A DNA stretch of 48,539 nt from Spirobacillus cienkowskii (GTDB lineage: Bacteria > Bdellovibrionota_B > Oligoflexia > Silvanigrellales > Silvanigrellaceae), in the NCBI GenBank assembly GCA_003339605.1, contig QOVW01000066.1, positions 1-48,539 on the forward strand. Reading direction: 5' to 3'. The position numbers and the translations under genes were made by a program. Positions within the stretch are counted from its first letter, which is position 1. Each line of letters opens with the position of its first letter. Below the pieces are notes generated by a model that made no database searches, was not told the DNA's origin, and saw nothing but the letters and a program-made list of their open reading frames with translations. This document shows positions 40,836 to 48,539 of the stretch, piece by piece.

Positions 40836-42530
40836 ATGCAAAAAAGAGATATCGGAAAGCCAGTGTTTTTTGCTGATATGTTGTCTTCTCATCATGACAC
40901 GGGTACAAATTACTTAACAGCAAAAAAAGGTTTTTTATCTTGGTTATTTAGTGTTGATCATAAAAGAATTGGAGTGATGTATTTTGTTTCAATCGCTTTG
41001 TTTTTTTTAGTGGCAGGTCTTTTTGCTTTGTTACTACGTGCAGAGTTGATGCAAGTCCGTATTCCAAATGCAACAGCAACATCATATATGATTAGTGCAG
41101 ATCATTATAACGAAGCATTTACTTTTCATGGCGCTATAATGGTTTTTTTGGTTATTATTCCTTCTATTCCAGCAACATTGGGCAATTTTTTATTACCTCT
41201 TATGATAGGTGCTAAAGATGTTGCTTTTCCGAAGTTAAACTTAATTAGTTTTCATTTGTATATCGTTGGAGCATTATTTTTAGTTTATACAATTGCATTT
41301 GGGGGATTAGATACTGGTTGGACGTTTTATACACCTTATAGTACTCAAACATCGACTTCTGTTATTGCAGCAGTTTTTGGTGCATTTATACTAGGTTTTG
41401 CTTCAATTTTAACAGGTGTTAACTTTATTGTAACAGTGCATAAAATGCGGGCTCCCGGAATGACTTGGGTGCGGATGCCGTTATTTGTTTGGGCTATATA
41501 TGCAACAAGTGTTATTCAAGTACTTGCTACTCCTGTCGTTGGTGTAACATTAATTTTGGTTGCAATTGAGCGTTTGTTAGGAATAGGAATTTTTGATTCT
41601 AATTTAGGTGGTGATCCGATTTTGTTTCAAAACTTTTTTTGGTTTTATTCTCACCCTGCTGTGTATATTATGATTTTACCTGCATTTGGTATTGTTAGTG
41701 AGCTTGTAACAACACATTCTAGAAAAAATATTTTTGGCTATAAAGCTGTTGCTATTTCTAGTATTGGTATTGCTGTTATCGGTTTCTTTGTTTGGGGCCA
41801 TCATATGTTTACAAGTGGGCAGTCTGCTTTGGTTTCTGTCTTTTTTTCTTTGTTGACGTATGCGGTAGCAGTTCCTACTGCAATTAAAGTATTTAGTTGG
41901 GTTGCTACATTATACAAAGGGTCAATCTCATTTACGACACCAATGTGTTACGTTTTTGTATTTTTATTTTTATTTTTAATTGGTGGTTTAACTGGTATAT
42001 TTTTAGGTGCATTATCTACAGATGTTCATCTTCATAATACATATTTTGTAGTTGCACATTTTCATTATGTGATGATGGGAGGCACATTAATTGCGTGGAT
42101 TGGTGGTATTTACCATTGGTGGCCTAAAATTACCGGTAAAAAATTTAATCAAACATGGGGAATTATTAGTTCGGTTGTTGTTTTTATTGGTTTTAACCTA
42201 ACATTTTTTCCTCAATTTATAATGGGAAGTCGTGGAATGCCAAGGCGTTATTACGATTATTTGCCTGAGTATTATTCGTTTCATCTTCTCTCTTCAATTG
42301 GATCCTTTATTCTTGCAGTTGGGCTATTTATTGTTTTGTTTAACTGGCTTCATTCAATTTTTTATGGAGAAAATGAAAACCATGCAAATCCATGGAAGGC
42401 AAAATCAATGGAATGGACAGAAACAGCAATTGTTCCTATTGAACACAATTTTGAAAAGCAACCAATTTCAACCCATGGCCCTTATGAGTTTGATGAGCTT
42501 ATAAAACCTATAAAGGCAGGAGGACACTAA
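40836..42530 (+). CDS. ctaD: Cytochrome c oxidase subunit I (caa3 type)
   Basis: This 564-residue catalytic subunit of a heme-copper oxidase has twelve predicted helices and reduces oxygen while pumping protons. It carries the low-spin heme ligand in [19 protein letters not shown], the CuB/Tyr helix [16 protein letters not shown] (Y271, H273), the CuB ligands in WGHHMFTSG, and the two heme ligands in [17 protein letters not shown]. The YSHPAV sequence, instead of GHPEV, marks the A2 subfamily, which lacks the usual D-channel glutamate. The heme (O or A) is not determined here. Confidence 0.97.
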   Translation: MQKRDIGKPVFFADMLSSHHDTGTNYLTAKKGFLSWLFSVDHKRIGVMYFVSIALFFLVAGLFALLLRAELMQVRIPNATATSYMISADHYNEAFTFHGAIMVFLVIIPSIPATLGNFLLPLMIGAKDVAFPKLNLISFHLYIVGALFLVYTIAFGGLDTGWTFYTPYSTQTSTSVIAAVFGAFILGFASILTGVNFIVTVHKMRAPGMTWVRMPLFVWAIYATSVIQVLATPVVGVTLILVAIERLLGIGIFDSNLGGDPILFQNFFWFYSHPAVYIMILPAFGIVSELVTTHSRKNIFGYKAVAISSIGIAVIGFFVWGHHMFTSGQSALVSVFFSLLTYAVAVPTAIKVFSWVATLYKGSISFTTPMCYVFVFLFLFLIGGLTGIFLGALSTDVHLHNTYFVVAHFHYVMMGGTLIAWIGGIYHWWPKITGKKFNQTWGIISSVVVFIGFNLTFFPQFIMGSRGMPRRYYDYLPEYYSFHLLSSIGSFILAVGLFIVLFNWLHSIFYGENENHANPWKAKSMEWTETAIVPIEHNFEKQPISTHGPYEFDELIKPIKAGGH

Positions 42531-42533
42531 TCT

Positions 42534-43202
42534 ATGACTGATCATAGCCACGGTGGCGAGGCTCATCCAAAATATTTAGCCCATCATTTTAAAAGCATGG
42601 AACAGCAAACGTCTGCTGGAAAGCTTGGGATGTGGGTTTTCATGGGGCAAGAGCTGTTATTTTTCTCTGGTCTTTTTTGTGCGTTTGGATTTGTGCGCTC
42701 TATGTATCCCGAAATGGTTGCTCAGGCACAAACGTCTATGGATTGGAGACTAGGTGGAATAAACAGTATTATTCTACTTATTAGTTCTTTAACAATGAGT
42801 CTTTGTGTGCGTTCTGCGCGATCGAATAATAAAAATGCAACTGTAAAGTTTTTGCTAGCAACAATGGCTTGCGGTTTTCTATTTTTAACAATTAAAGCAG
42901 CTGAATGGGGAATGCACTTCCATGAAGGATATTATCCAGGAAAGTATTTCAATCCTATCCCAGAAGCTCCAGTACAAGATATGCATGCCCACATATTTTT
43001 TGGTTTATATTATGTTATGACAGGTATGCATGGTTTGCACATTGTTGTTGGTTTAGGCTTAATGATGTGGATGTTGGTGCGTACACTTAAGAATGAGTTT
43101 AATTCAGAAAATTATGTTTCTTTAGAGAATACCAGTTTATTTTGGCACCTTGTAGATATTGTCTGGATATTCTTGTATCCCTTGCTCTATTTAGCAAAGT
43201 GA
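42534..43202 (+). CDS. ctaE: Cytochrome c oxidase subunit III
   Basis: This 222-residue subunit stabilises the oxidase core. The short form with five predicted helices is typical of caa3 enzymes. Markers are GKLGMWVFMGQELLFFSGLF (conserved Glu), IKAAEWGMHFHEGYYPG, FFGLYYVMTGMHGLHIVVGL and the C-terminal LFWHLVDIVWIFLYPLLYL. A His-rich N-terminus (DHSHGGEAHPKYLAHH) precedes the first helix. It follows ctaD by three bases. Confidence 0.96.
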   Translation: MTDHSHGGEAHPKYLAHHFKSMEQQTSAGKLGMWVFMGQELLFFSGLFCAFGFVRSMYPEMVAQAQTSMDWRLGGINSIILLISSLTMSLCVRSARSNNKNATVKFLLATMACGFLFLTIKAAEWGMHFHEGYYPGKYFNPIPEAPVQDMHAHIFFGLYYVMTGMHGLHIVVGLGLMMWMLVRTLKNEFNSENYVSLENTSLFWHLVDIVWIFLYPLLYLAK

Positions 43203-43217
43203 TGGAAGGGGAGAAAA

Positions 43218-43664
43218 ATGTTTAAAAGTTTTTTTACAAAAATAAATAAGCAATCTCCTGAGAATTATACCTCAGGAGAAAACAAGCACGATGAGCATAA
43301 ATTGCTTCCAGTTAGTTTATATTTAAAAATCTTTTTTGCTTTACTCGTGATGATTTTTATAAATATTGGAATTTCAAAACTTCCTATTCCTGGGTTGTAC
43401 ATAACAGGATTATTAATCTTTGTAGCTATTGTACAGACAGTCCTTGTAGCCATGTTTTTTATGGAACTTATTCATGAAGATAAATTTTATTCATTTGTTT
43501 TTGGTTCCGCAGTACTTTTTATGTTACTTTTCTTTGTAATTTCACTTACAGAATTAAAAGGAAGAGACTTTTTTCATAAAGTTGAAGGAATAAAATATTT
43601 AAGAGAAGTGGATCAAAACGGTAATTTTGCTCCCCATGGCCCAAAATCTAATCAAAATAAATAA
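43218..43664 (+). CDS. ctaF: Cytochrome c oxidase subunit IV
   Basis: This 148-residue small subunit closes the oxidase operon. It has a soluble, charged N-terminus (about 1-40) and three predicted helices (LYLKIFFALLVMIFINIGI, YITGLLIFVAIVQTVLVAMF, FGSAVLFMLLFFVISL). The stretch QTVLVAMFFMELIHEDKFY is typical of bacterial subunit IV (COX4_pro/CyoD-like). It lies 15 bases after ctaE. No strong terminator follows, and the next 215 bases are non-coding. Confidence 0.88.
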   Translation: MFKSFFTKINKQSPENYTSGENKHDEHKLLPVSLYLKIFFALLVMIFINIGISKLPIPGLYITGLLIFVAIVQTVLVAMFFMELIHEDKFYSFVFGSAVLFMLLFFVISLTELKGRDFFHKVEGIKYLREVDQNGNFAPHGPKSNQNK

Positions 43665-43879
43665 ATATGTTTTGATGCTTAATTTCTTAAGTATTTTAAA
43701 ATGCTTACCCGCCTTGTTTGTTAAATAATACAAAAATTGAGTCTGCTTTTAGGAGCAAGTTGCTTAAAACACTGTATTATTTGACAAAGCATTTTTAGCA
43801 CTGCAAAAAATTACTCTCATGATTACAATAATTGTCCGATAATAAAGGATATTCCAGAATAATTTTAAGGTGGCGGGGC

Positions 43880-45196
43880 ATGTTAAAAACTGTTGCGAAA
43901 GGGATTTTCAAATCAAATAGTAAAGAAACAGTTGATTTTACTGAAAGAATTATACGAGCTTATTATAATAATCAAAAAAACACTGAAAAAGAAAATTTTC
44001 AAGCAAAAATATCACAAGAAAACTATGTTTCGAATACAAATAATTCTGATGATTATGCAAATCACAAATTAAATTTAAATTCAGAATTACAAGAAAATCA
44101 TGATTCACCTTTTTTCGATTTGCCAAATATCGATGAATCAGTTTCAAATGATCTAGAACATCCTTATGGTTATCAAGCAGCAGAAAGAAAAAATTCTCAA
44201 GAAGAAAAACCCGTTAAAGCTAATAAAGATGTTAAAGTATCGCAATCAAAAAAAAGAAATCCCCAAATTATTTCGATTGGAGGGGGTAAAGGTGGTATTG
44301 GAAAAAGCTTTATTTCTGCAAATATTTGTGTGAGATTAGCCTCTCTCGGATATAAAGTTTCTGTAGTTGATTTAGATTTAGGAGCGGCAAATCTTCATAC
44401 TTGTCTTGGTGTACCAACACCTCGCATTGGAATCGCTGATTTTATTCATGGAAATGTTTCGTCCTTAGAAGAAACTGGAATTAATTGTTGCCTTCCAAAT
44501 TTAACATTATATGGTGGCGGGCAGGAATTTTGGCAACAAGTTAAACCACAAAGTTCGCAAAAAATTAAGTTAATTACAAGACTGCAAGAATTGGATGCTG
44601 ATTTTGTAATATTAGATTTAGGTGCTGGAACTCATGTTCATACCCTAGATTTTTTTATTTTTTCTCATGGTGGTATCTTAGTTGTTGCACCTGAACCAAC
44701 AAGTATTGAAAATGCGTATGTATTTATGAAGAGCATTTTATATAGAAAAATTCAAAGTATTTGTAAAGCATTTGATATTGAAGAATCTATTGAAAAAGAA
44801 CTTTTAAATCAAATCTCAAACCCTAAAAACTCAGAAACACCATTTTCGCAGTTGGTGAATTTTTCACAAAAATATAGTGAAGTTGGGAAACAAATTAAAG
44901 ATATGATTGAAGCAACAAATATTGGTATTATTATGAATCAGGTAAGAACAAAAGAAGATAAAAATTTAGGTGAATCGATGTCTGTTATTTGTAATCGTTA
45001 CTTTGGATTTACATCTCAATTTTTAGGCTCTATTAAATATGATGATGCAGTATGGAAATCAGTACGAGTTAAACGCCCCTTAGTACTTGATTATCCTTTA
45101 TCTACAATCGCTGTTAATATAAATAATATTACCGATAAATTAACAAAAATTTTTATGCAAGATGTTAAAAAAGATAATTTAGAAAAAGCTGGATAA
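43880..45196 (+). CDS. MinD/FlhG-like P-loop ATPase
   Basis: From the ATG at 43880 (AAGGTGG upstream) the product is 438 residues. The frame is open further back, to a TTG at 43832, but the internal ATG has the better site. An N-terminal extension of about 120 low-complexity, Asn/Gln/Glu-rich residues precedes the ATPase. The deviant Walker A is IGGGKGGIGKSFISANI, followed by VVDLDLGAANLHTCLG and ADFVILDLGAGTHVHTLDFF. These are hallmarks of MinD/FlhG proteins, which place division or flagellar machinery through ATP-dependent dimerisation. The C-terminal part includes an insertion after LYRKIQS. No flagellar genes are near. Its partner gene begins four bases later. Confidence 0.82.
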   Translation: MLKTVAKGIFKSNSKETVDFTERIIRAYYNNQKNTEKENFQAKISQENYVSNTNNSDDYANHKLNLNSELQENHDSPFFDLPNIDESVSNDLEHPYGYQAAERKNSQEEKPVKANKDVKVSQSKKRNPQIISIGGGKGGIGKSFISANICVRLASLGYKVSVVDLDLGAANLHTCLGVPTPRIGIADFIHGNVSSLEETGINCCLPNLTLYGGGQEFWQQVKPQSSQKIKLITRLQELDADFVILDLGAGTHVHTLDFFIFSHGGILVVAPEPTSIENAYVFMKSILYRKIQSICKAFDIEESIEKELLNQISNPKNSETPFSQLVNFSQKYSEVGKQIKDMIEATNIGIIMNQVRTKEDKNLGESMSVICNRYFGFTSQFLGSIKYDDAVWKSVRVKRPLVLDYPLSTIAVNINNITDKLTKIFMQDVKKDNLEKAG

Positions 45197-45200
45197 AATT

Positions 45201-45929
45201 ATGAATGTTGCAAATAAAAAAATAAATCCGTTAGAAATTCTAGATATAAAAGACGGTGATTTATCAATTAATAAAATAGAAATAGCATATCGTAGTAAAA
45301 GAAAATATTTAGACGAAAAATTTCAAGGAAAACAACAAGAGGGATTGGTTTATTATGATCAATTAGAAAATGCTTTTCAAGAATTAATTAATTATATAGA
45401 ACAAGATGCTTCACCAGATAATGAAGATGTTGTCATTTCTGCATCTTTGCTACCTATAGCAAAACCAAATCCTGTTAAAACTAGTTATAATAAAGAAGAT
45501 AATATAATTTATATGAAAAAAAATTATGAAAATCCTAAAAACTTTTATAAAAATCAGCAAAGTTTTTCTAAATCTCATTCTGATACAAATTTAAATAATC
45601 GAGTTAGAGCTTACAATGCAGAAAATCAAGAAAATATAAAAGAGTTAGAGGATATTATATCAACATACGAAAAAATTTCTGGAAAAATTCTTAAAATATT
45701 AAGAGAAAAAATGAATGTAAATTTAGATGAGATGTCTAGTAAAATTAAAGTAAGTAAAAATTATCTTGAAGCAATTGAAATAGACTCATTTGATAAATTG
45801 CCCGCAGAGGTTTATGCAAGAGGTTTTTTTAATTCTTATTTAAATTACTTAGGTCTTGACAGAAAGGATCTTGTTGAAGCATTAATGGATCTCTATAGAG
45901 GCCAAAAAAGGTTGATTAAAAAAAGGTAA
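45201..45929 (+). CDS. J-like and RodZ-type HTH domain protein
   Basis: This 242-residue protein has two recognisable ends. Residues about 9-65 (NPLEILDIKDGDLSINKIEI, then YYDQLENAFQEL) follow the J-domain pattern, but the HPD motif is replaced by LDE, so it should not activate DnaK in the classic way. A Lys/Asn-rich linker follows. Residues about 165-235 (KILKILREKMNVNLDEMSS and KNYLEAIEIDSFDKLPAEVY) match the helix-turn-helix of RodZ-type proteins. No membrane helix or RodZ periplasmic domain is present. It lies four bases after the MinD-like gene, so the two likely act together, perhaps in polar or envelope organisation. Confidence 0.7.
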   Translation: MNVANKKINPLEILDIKDGDLSINKIEIAYRSKRKYLDEKFQGKQQEGLVYYDQLENAFQELINYIEQDASPDNEDVVISASLLPIAKPNPVKTSYNKEDNIIYMKKNYENPKNFYKNQQSFSKSHSDTNLNNRVRAYNAENQENIKELEDIISTYEKISGKILKILREKMNVNLDEMSSKIKVSKNYLEAIEIDSFDKLPAEVYARGFFNSYLNYLGLDRKDLVEALMDLYRGQKRLIKKR

Positions 45930-45968
45930 TTTTGTCATCCTTAGGCTAAATACTTAGGTTGACAACGT

Positions 45969-46937
45969 ATGGATAGCATTACGCAACTCATTGTAACAGA
46001 TGAATTTAATAGTGAAAGATTAGATGTTTTTATTACTCGTGTTTTTGATGTGATTCCAAGTCGTTCTTATTCTAATAAATTAATATTAAATAAAAAAGTA
46101 AAAGTTGATAACAAATTTCAAAAGCCTTCGTTTAGACTTAAAACAAATCAAATAGTTGAAGTAGACTTGTCTTTTGTATTTGATAAAGAAATTAGTCCAC
46201 AGGCAGAAGATATTCCTTTAAATATTTTATTTGAAGATGAACATGTAATTGTTATAGATAAACAGGCTGGAATGGTGGTTCATCCAGGAGCTGGTGTGAG
46301 TTCTGGCACTCTAGTCAATGCATTGCTTAATCGCTGTGGTTGCGCATTGCCTTCACTTGGCAGTTCGGCACGGGCAGGAATTGTGCATAGACTTGATAGA
46401 GATACCAGCGGAGTTATGGTTGCAGCAAAGACGCAACTCGCTTTAACCAATTTATCAAAACAGTTTGCAGAACATAAACAAATACGAAAGTATCATGCAA
46501 TTATTTTTGGTCAATTGCAGCCGTTAGAGGGTAAAATAGAAACTTGGCATGGAAGAGATACTAAAAATAGAATTAAGTTTTCTGTACAAAAAGAAGGTAG
46601 AGGAAAAATTGCTATTTTAAATTATATTACACACGAAATATTACGTAGTGGATTGTTTTCTTTGGTTGAGTGTCAGCTGCATACAGGAAGAACGCATCAA
46701 ATAAGAGTTCAATTAAGTTATTTAAACCATGGTATTCTTGGTGACGCTTTGTATTCAAAAATTCCCCCTTATATTATATCAGATAAAAAACTTTTTTCAT
46801 TAGTTTCAAAAAATGCTAACAGACAAATGTTACATGCAGTTCATTTGGGTTTTGATCATCCAATTACCGGAGAAGCATTAAATTTTAATTCTTCTTATCC
46901 TGTGGATTTTTTTAATATGCTAAATTTGATAAGATAA
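45969..46937 (+). CDS. rluD: RluD-type ribosomal large subunit pseudouridine synthase
   Basis: This 322-residue enzyme converts uridines in 23S rRNA to pseudouridine. An N-terminal S4-like RNA-binding domain (about 10-75, including SRSYSNKLILNKKVKVDN) precedes the RluA-family catalytic domain. There VIVIDKQAGMVVHPGAG and GIVHRLDRDTSGVMVAAKT carry the catalytic Asp (HRLDRDTSG), and later LVECQLHTGRTHQIRVQLSY and HAVHLGFDHPITGE. The match is to RluD or RluC; RluD is favoured by length and the VHPGAG motif. It is 39 bases downstream of the HTH gene. Confidence 0.9.
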   Translation: MDSITQLIVTDEFNSERLDVFITRVFDVIPSRSYSNKLILNKKVKVDNKFQKPSFRLKTNQIVEVDLSFVFDKEISPQAEDIPLNILFEDEHVIVIDKQAGMVVHPGAGVSSGTLVNALLNRCGCALPSLGSSARAGIVHRLDRDTSGVMVAAKTQLALTNLSKQFAEHKQIRKYHAIIFGQLQPLEGKIETWHGRDTKNRIKFSVQKEGRGKIAILNYITHEILRSGLFSLVECQLHTGRTHQIRVQLSYLNHGILGDALYSKIPPYIISDKKLFSLVSKNANRQMLHAVHLGFDHPITGEALNFNSSYPVDFFNMLNLIR

Positions 46938-46963
46938 AGAAAATTGTTTAAAGGTATCCATAA

Positions 46964-48022
46964 ATGAATAAGAAAATTTTAGACAAATTTTTAGAATGTG
47001 GGTATTTTATTGGTATACCAAATCAAAAGAAAATTTTTTGCTTAATTCCGAAATTGAATACTTCAAATTTTGAGTGTTACCCAAGTTTTTATTTAAATGA
47101 TTTTTACATGTCCCAAGAAAAAAGTTTTTTTACTTCTGATGAATTTTATGATGTAAGTTTTTCTAATTTTTTTGACTTATTGAATAACGAATTCTCAGAA
47201 AAACCAGAAATTATTTGGGATAAAGTTGAAAAAGATTATTATTTTAATAGATTTTCATCTTTAAAGAATGAAATTATTAATCAGCGATTAAAAAAAGGAG
47301 TGCCTTTTACATTTTTAAGAGGAAATTTTTTAATAGAAAGAAAGCATAAAGTTTATTTTATAAAAAATTTATTGCAAAACTCAAGTGAGTCATCATATAT
47401 TTATGGATTTTGGTGTAGTAATTGGGGTAGTATTGGAGCCACTCCAGAGTTATTATTTACGCAAGAAAATAATATTATTAAAACAATAGCATTAGCAGGA
47501 ACAATGCAGTATAATAAAAATTTTAATAAATTAGATATAATTATGGATTCTAAAATTAGAAAAGAGCATTTTTGTGTTATAGAAGGTTTAAAATATTCTT
47601 TATCAAATATAGCAGATGTTTTAATTGAAAATACAGAAGTTTTGCAACTTTCTAGTTTAGTACATTTAAAAACGAATATTACAGCTAAAATTTTTGATGA
47701 TATAAAATTTAATTTTGTTGAAATTCTAAAAAAAATTCATCCTACAGCAGCAGTGGGTATATTGCCTAAAAATTCTGTATCAAAATGGTTAAATTATTGT
47801 AAAATAGAATCCTCTCATAGAGGATATTATGCATCTCCTTTTGGTGTTTTAATTGATAAAAACCACTCATTTTGTGTTTGCACCATAAGAGGTATTCAAT
47901 GGAATGCAAATGAATTAAAAATTTGCGCTGGAGGCGGTGTTATAGAAGAAAGTTATTTTGATTTAGAATGGCAAGAAATTATTTCAAAAATTGATGCTAT
48001 CAAAAAAAACTTAAGCATTTAA
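46964..48022 (+). CDS. Isochorismate synthase-like chorismate-binding enzyme
   Basis: This 352-residue protein is a chorismate-binding (MST-family) enzyme. Conserved blocks are GSIGATPELLFTQ, TIALAGTMQY, RKEHFCVIEGLKYSL, SSLVHLKTNI, IHPTAAVGILPK, GYYASPFGVLI, CTIRGIQW and AGGGVIEESYFDLEWQE. These match MenF/EntC-type isochorismate synthases better than anthranilate synthase, partly because of the PTAAVG block. The N-terminal region is short and divergent. Menaquinone synthesis would fit a quinol-oxidising respiratory chain in the same organism, but no other men gene is in the window. It is 26 bases after rluD. Confidence 0.82.
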   Translation: MNKKILDKFLECGYFIGIPNQKKIFCLIPKLNTSNFECYPSFYLNDFYMSQEKSFFTSDEFYDVSFSNFFDLLNNEFSEKPEIIWDKVEKDYYFNRFSSLKNEIINQRLKKGVPFTFLRGNFLIERKHKVYFIKNLLQNSSESSYIYGFWCSNWGSIGATPELLFTQENNIIKTIALAGTMQYNKNFNKLDIIMDSKIRKEHFCVIEGLKYSLSNIADVLIENTEVLQLSSLVHLKTNITAKIFDDIKFNFVEILKKIHPTAAVGILPKNSVSKWLNYCKIESSHRGYYASPFGVLIDKNHSFCVCTIRGIQWNANELKICAGGGVIEESYFDLEWQEIISKIDAIKKNLSI

Positions 48023-48029
48023 TAATCTG

Positions 48030-48410
48030 TTATCTTACAGTAACAGAAAAATCTGCCGTGATGCTTGGATAATTTTTCATGCGCAAGGTAAATTTATAGT
48101 TACCCCTTGCATATTCTGGCATTATAAAATTAAACAAAGTGGGATCATACAATGAATTGAGTTTAATAGAACGATTTTCTTCATCTAGAATTTCAAAATC
48201 TTCTTCGTTGCTTGCAAAACTAGTTTGGCTTCTGTCTAAAGTTTTTATTAAATTAATTTTAAAATTTTGGGTTTTTAATCCAGCAAATGCAGTTAAGTTA
48301 TATTCATTTAAATCTGTTGAAATAGGATTGTATTGCTGCAGGACAAATTCGGGTTCTGCTGCGGTAACTAATGAAACAGTATCTATTATCTCTTTATAAG
48401 TACCTATCAC
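48030..48410 (-). CDS. Hypothetical beta-rich protein, probably 5'-truncated
   Basis: The 126-codon frame starts at a GTG (48410) without a ribosome binding site. The frame continues upstream to a TAG at 48453, reading WTAYKTVNFNVKYKVIGTY, which has the same alternating beta-strand character as the body. Beyond the TAG the same frame reads IFIFGYLCCQQT, which resembles the end of a lipoprotein signal, until a TAA at 48494. No family is recognised; the C-terminus ARGNYKFTLRMKNYPSITAD is beta-rich, as in immunoglobulin-like surface domains. The gene may be a lipoprotein broken by a nonsense or frameshift mutation, or it may simply start at the GTG. The window ends at 48539. Confidence 0.45.
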   Translation of the reverse strand: MIGTYKEIIDTVSLVTAAEPEFVLQQYNPISTDLNEYNLTAFAGLKTQNFKINLIKTLDRSQTSFASNEEDFEILDEENRSIKLNSLYDPTLFNFIMPEYARGNYKFTLRMKNYPSITADFSVTVR

Positions 48411-48539
48411 TTTGTATTTAACGTTAAAGTTAACGGTCTTATACGCCGTCCACTAAGTTTGTTGGCAACATAGATAACCAAAAATAAATATTTATAATGC
48501 CAGTTAATAGTTGAGAAAGTTATTGTGAGGCTTGAAGAA

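Noticed and set aside
43832-43879. TTG start for the MinD-like ATPase
   Set aside because: The internal ATG at 43880 has AAGGTGG at a suitable distance and begins a plausible N-terminus.
48026-48047. Hairpin TCTGTTA/TAACAGA as a terminator between the convergent genes
   Set aside because: On the plus strand it is followed by A residues, and on the minus strand the T-run is weak. It overlaps the end of the right-edge ORF.
1-48539. CRISPR arrays, prophage modules, complete insertion sequences or toxin-antitoxin pairs
   Set aside because: I looked on both strands and saw no regular spaced repeats, no phage structural genes, no transposase and no convincing toxin-antitoxin pair.

Overview
The window reads as a chromosomal segment of a low-GC, AT-rich Gram-negative bacterium. 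LpxC shows that lipid A is made. CarD, an alternative complex III / caa3-type oxidase chain, and a MinD-like ATPase paired with a J-like/HTH protein would fit a Bdellovibrionota/Oligoflexia-type lineage such as the Silvanigrellales. That placement is my inference from gene content; no rRNA or marker tree is available here. Most of the window is ordinary, densely packed core genome. I see no prophage, no CRISPR array and no complete insertion sequence.

Layout. (1) 1-3176: an unexplained left edge, a small probably secreted protein whose signal peptide is out of frame with the body, a tRNA-His on the minus strand behind a bidirectional terminator, then a methyltransferase/glycosyltransferase pair. 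(2) 3190-7995, minus: a complete ugpQ-ugpB-ugpA-ugpE-ugpC operon for import and hydrolysis of glycerophosphodiesters and glycerol-3-phosphate. (3) 8182-9189: an acetylpolyamine amidohydrolase/HDAC-family enzyme. (4) 9209-12259, minus: a tight three-gene operon (DUF819 permease, VanX-type D-Ala-D-Ala dipeptidase, orphan sensor kinase). (5) 12572-31053: housekeeping genes ssb, lpxC, dnaJ, cysS, the PPDK/PEPS regulatory protein, an HD phosphohydrolase, carD, tgt, an M14 peptidase, a NifU domain protein, a maltokinase-like protein, ndk, tex, a glyoxalase II, a cupin, a HAD phosphatase and a Cys-rich membrane protein. (6) 31089-43664: heme O synthase followed by one long respiratory operon encoding alternative complex III (actA, actB, actD, actE, actF), a small membrane protein, a SCO copper chaperone and the four caa3 cytochrome oxidase subunits. 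(7) 43880-48022: the MinD-like ATPase, the J-like/HTH protein, an RluD-type pseudouridine synthase and an isochorismate-synthase-like enzyme. The right edge holds a probably 5'-damaged gene.

How it works together. The respiratory block would take electrons from quinol through alternative complex III and its c-type hemes to the cytochrome c domain fused to oxidase subunit II. CtaB supplies heme O and SCO supplies CuA copper. The most striking observation is that the normally essential NrfD-like subunit actC is absent from between actB and actD. Only an 8-codon open frame, coupled to actD by an ATGA overlap, sits there. A Fur-box-like palindrome lies upstream of the operon, so iron control of this iron-rich chain is plausible. 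Other items worth a second look are a maltokinase-like protein with Asn in place of the catalytic Asp, the VanX/DUF819/kinase operon, hairpin-rich DNA upstream of carD, and a possible small RNA.
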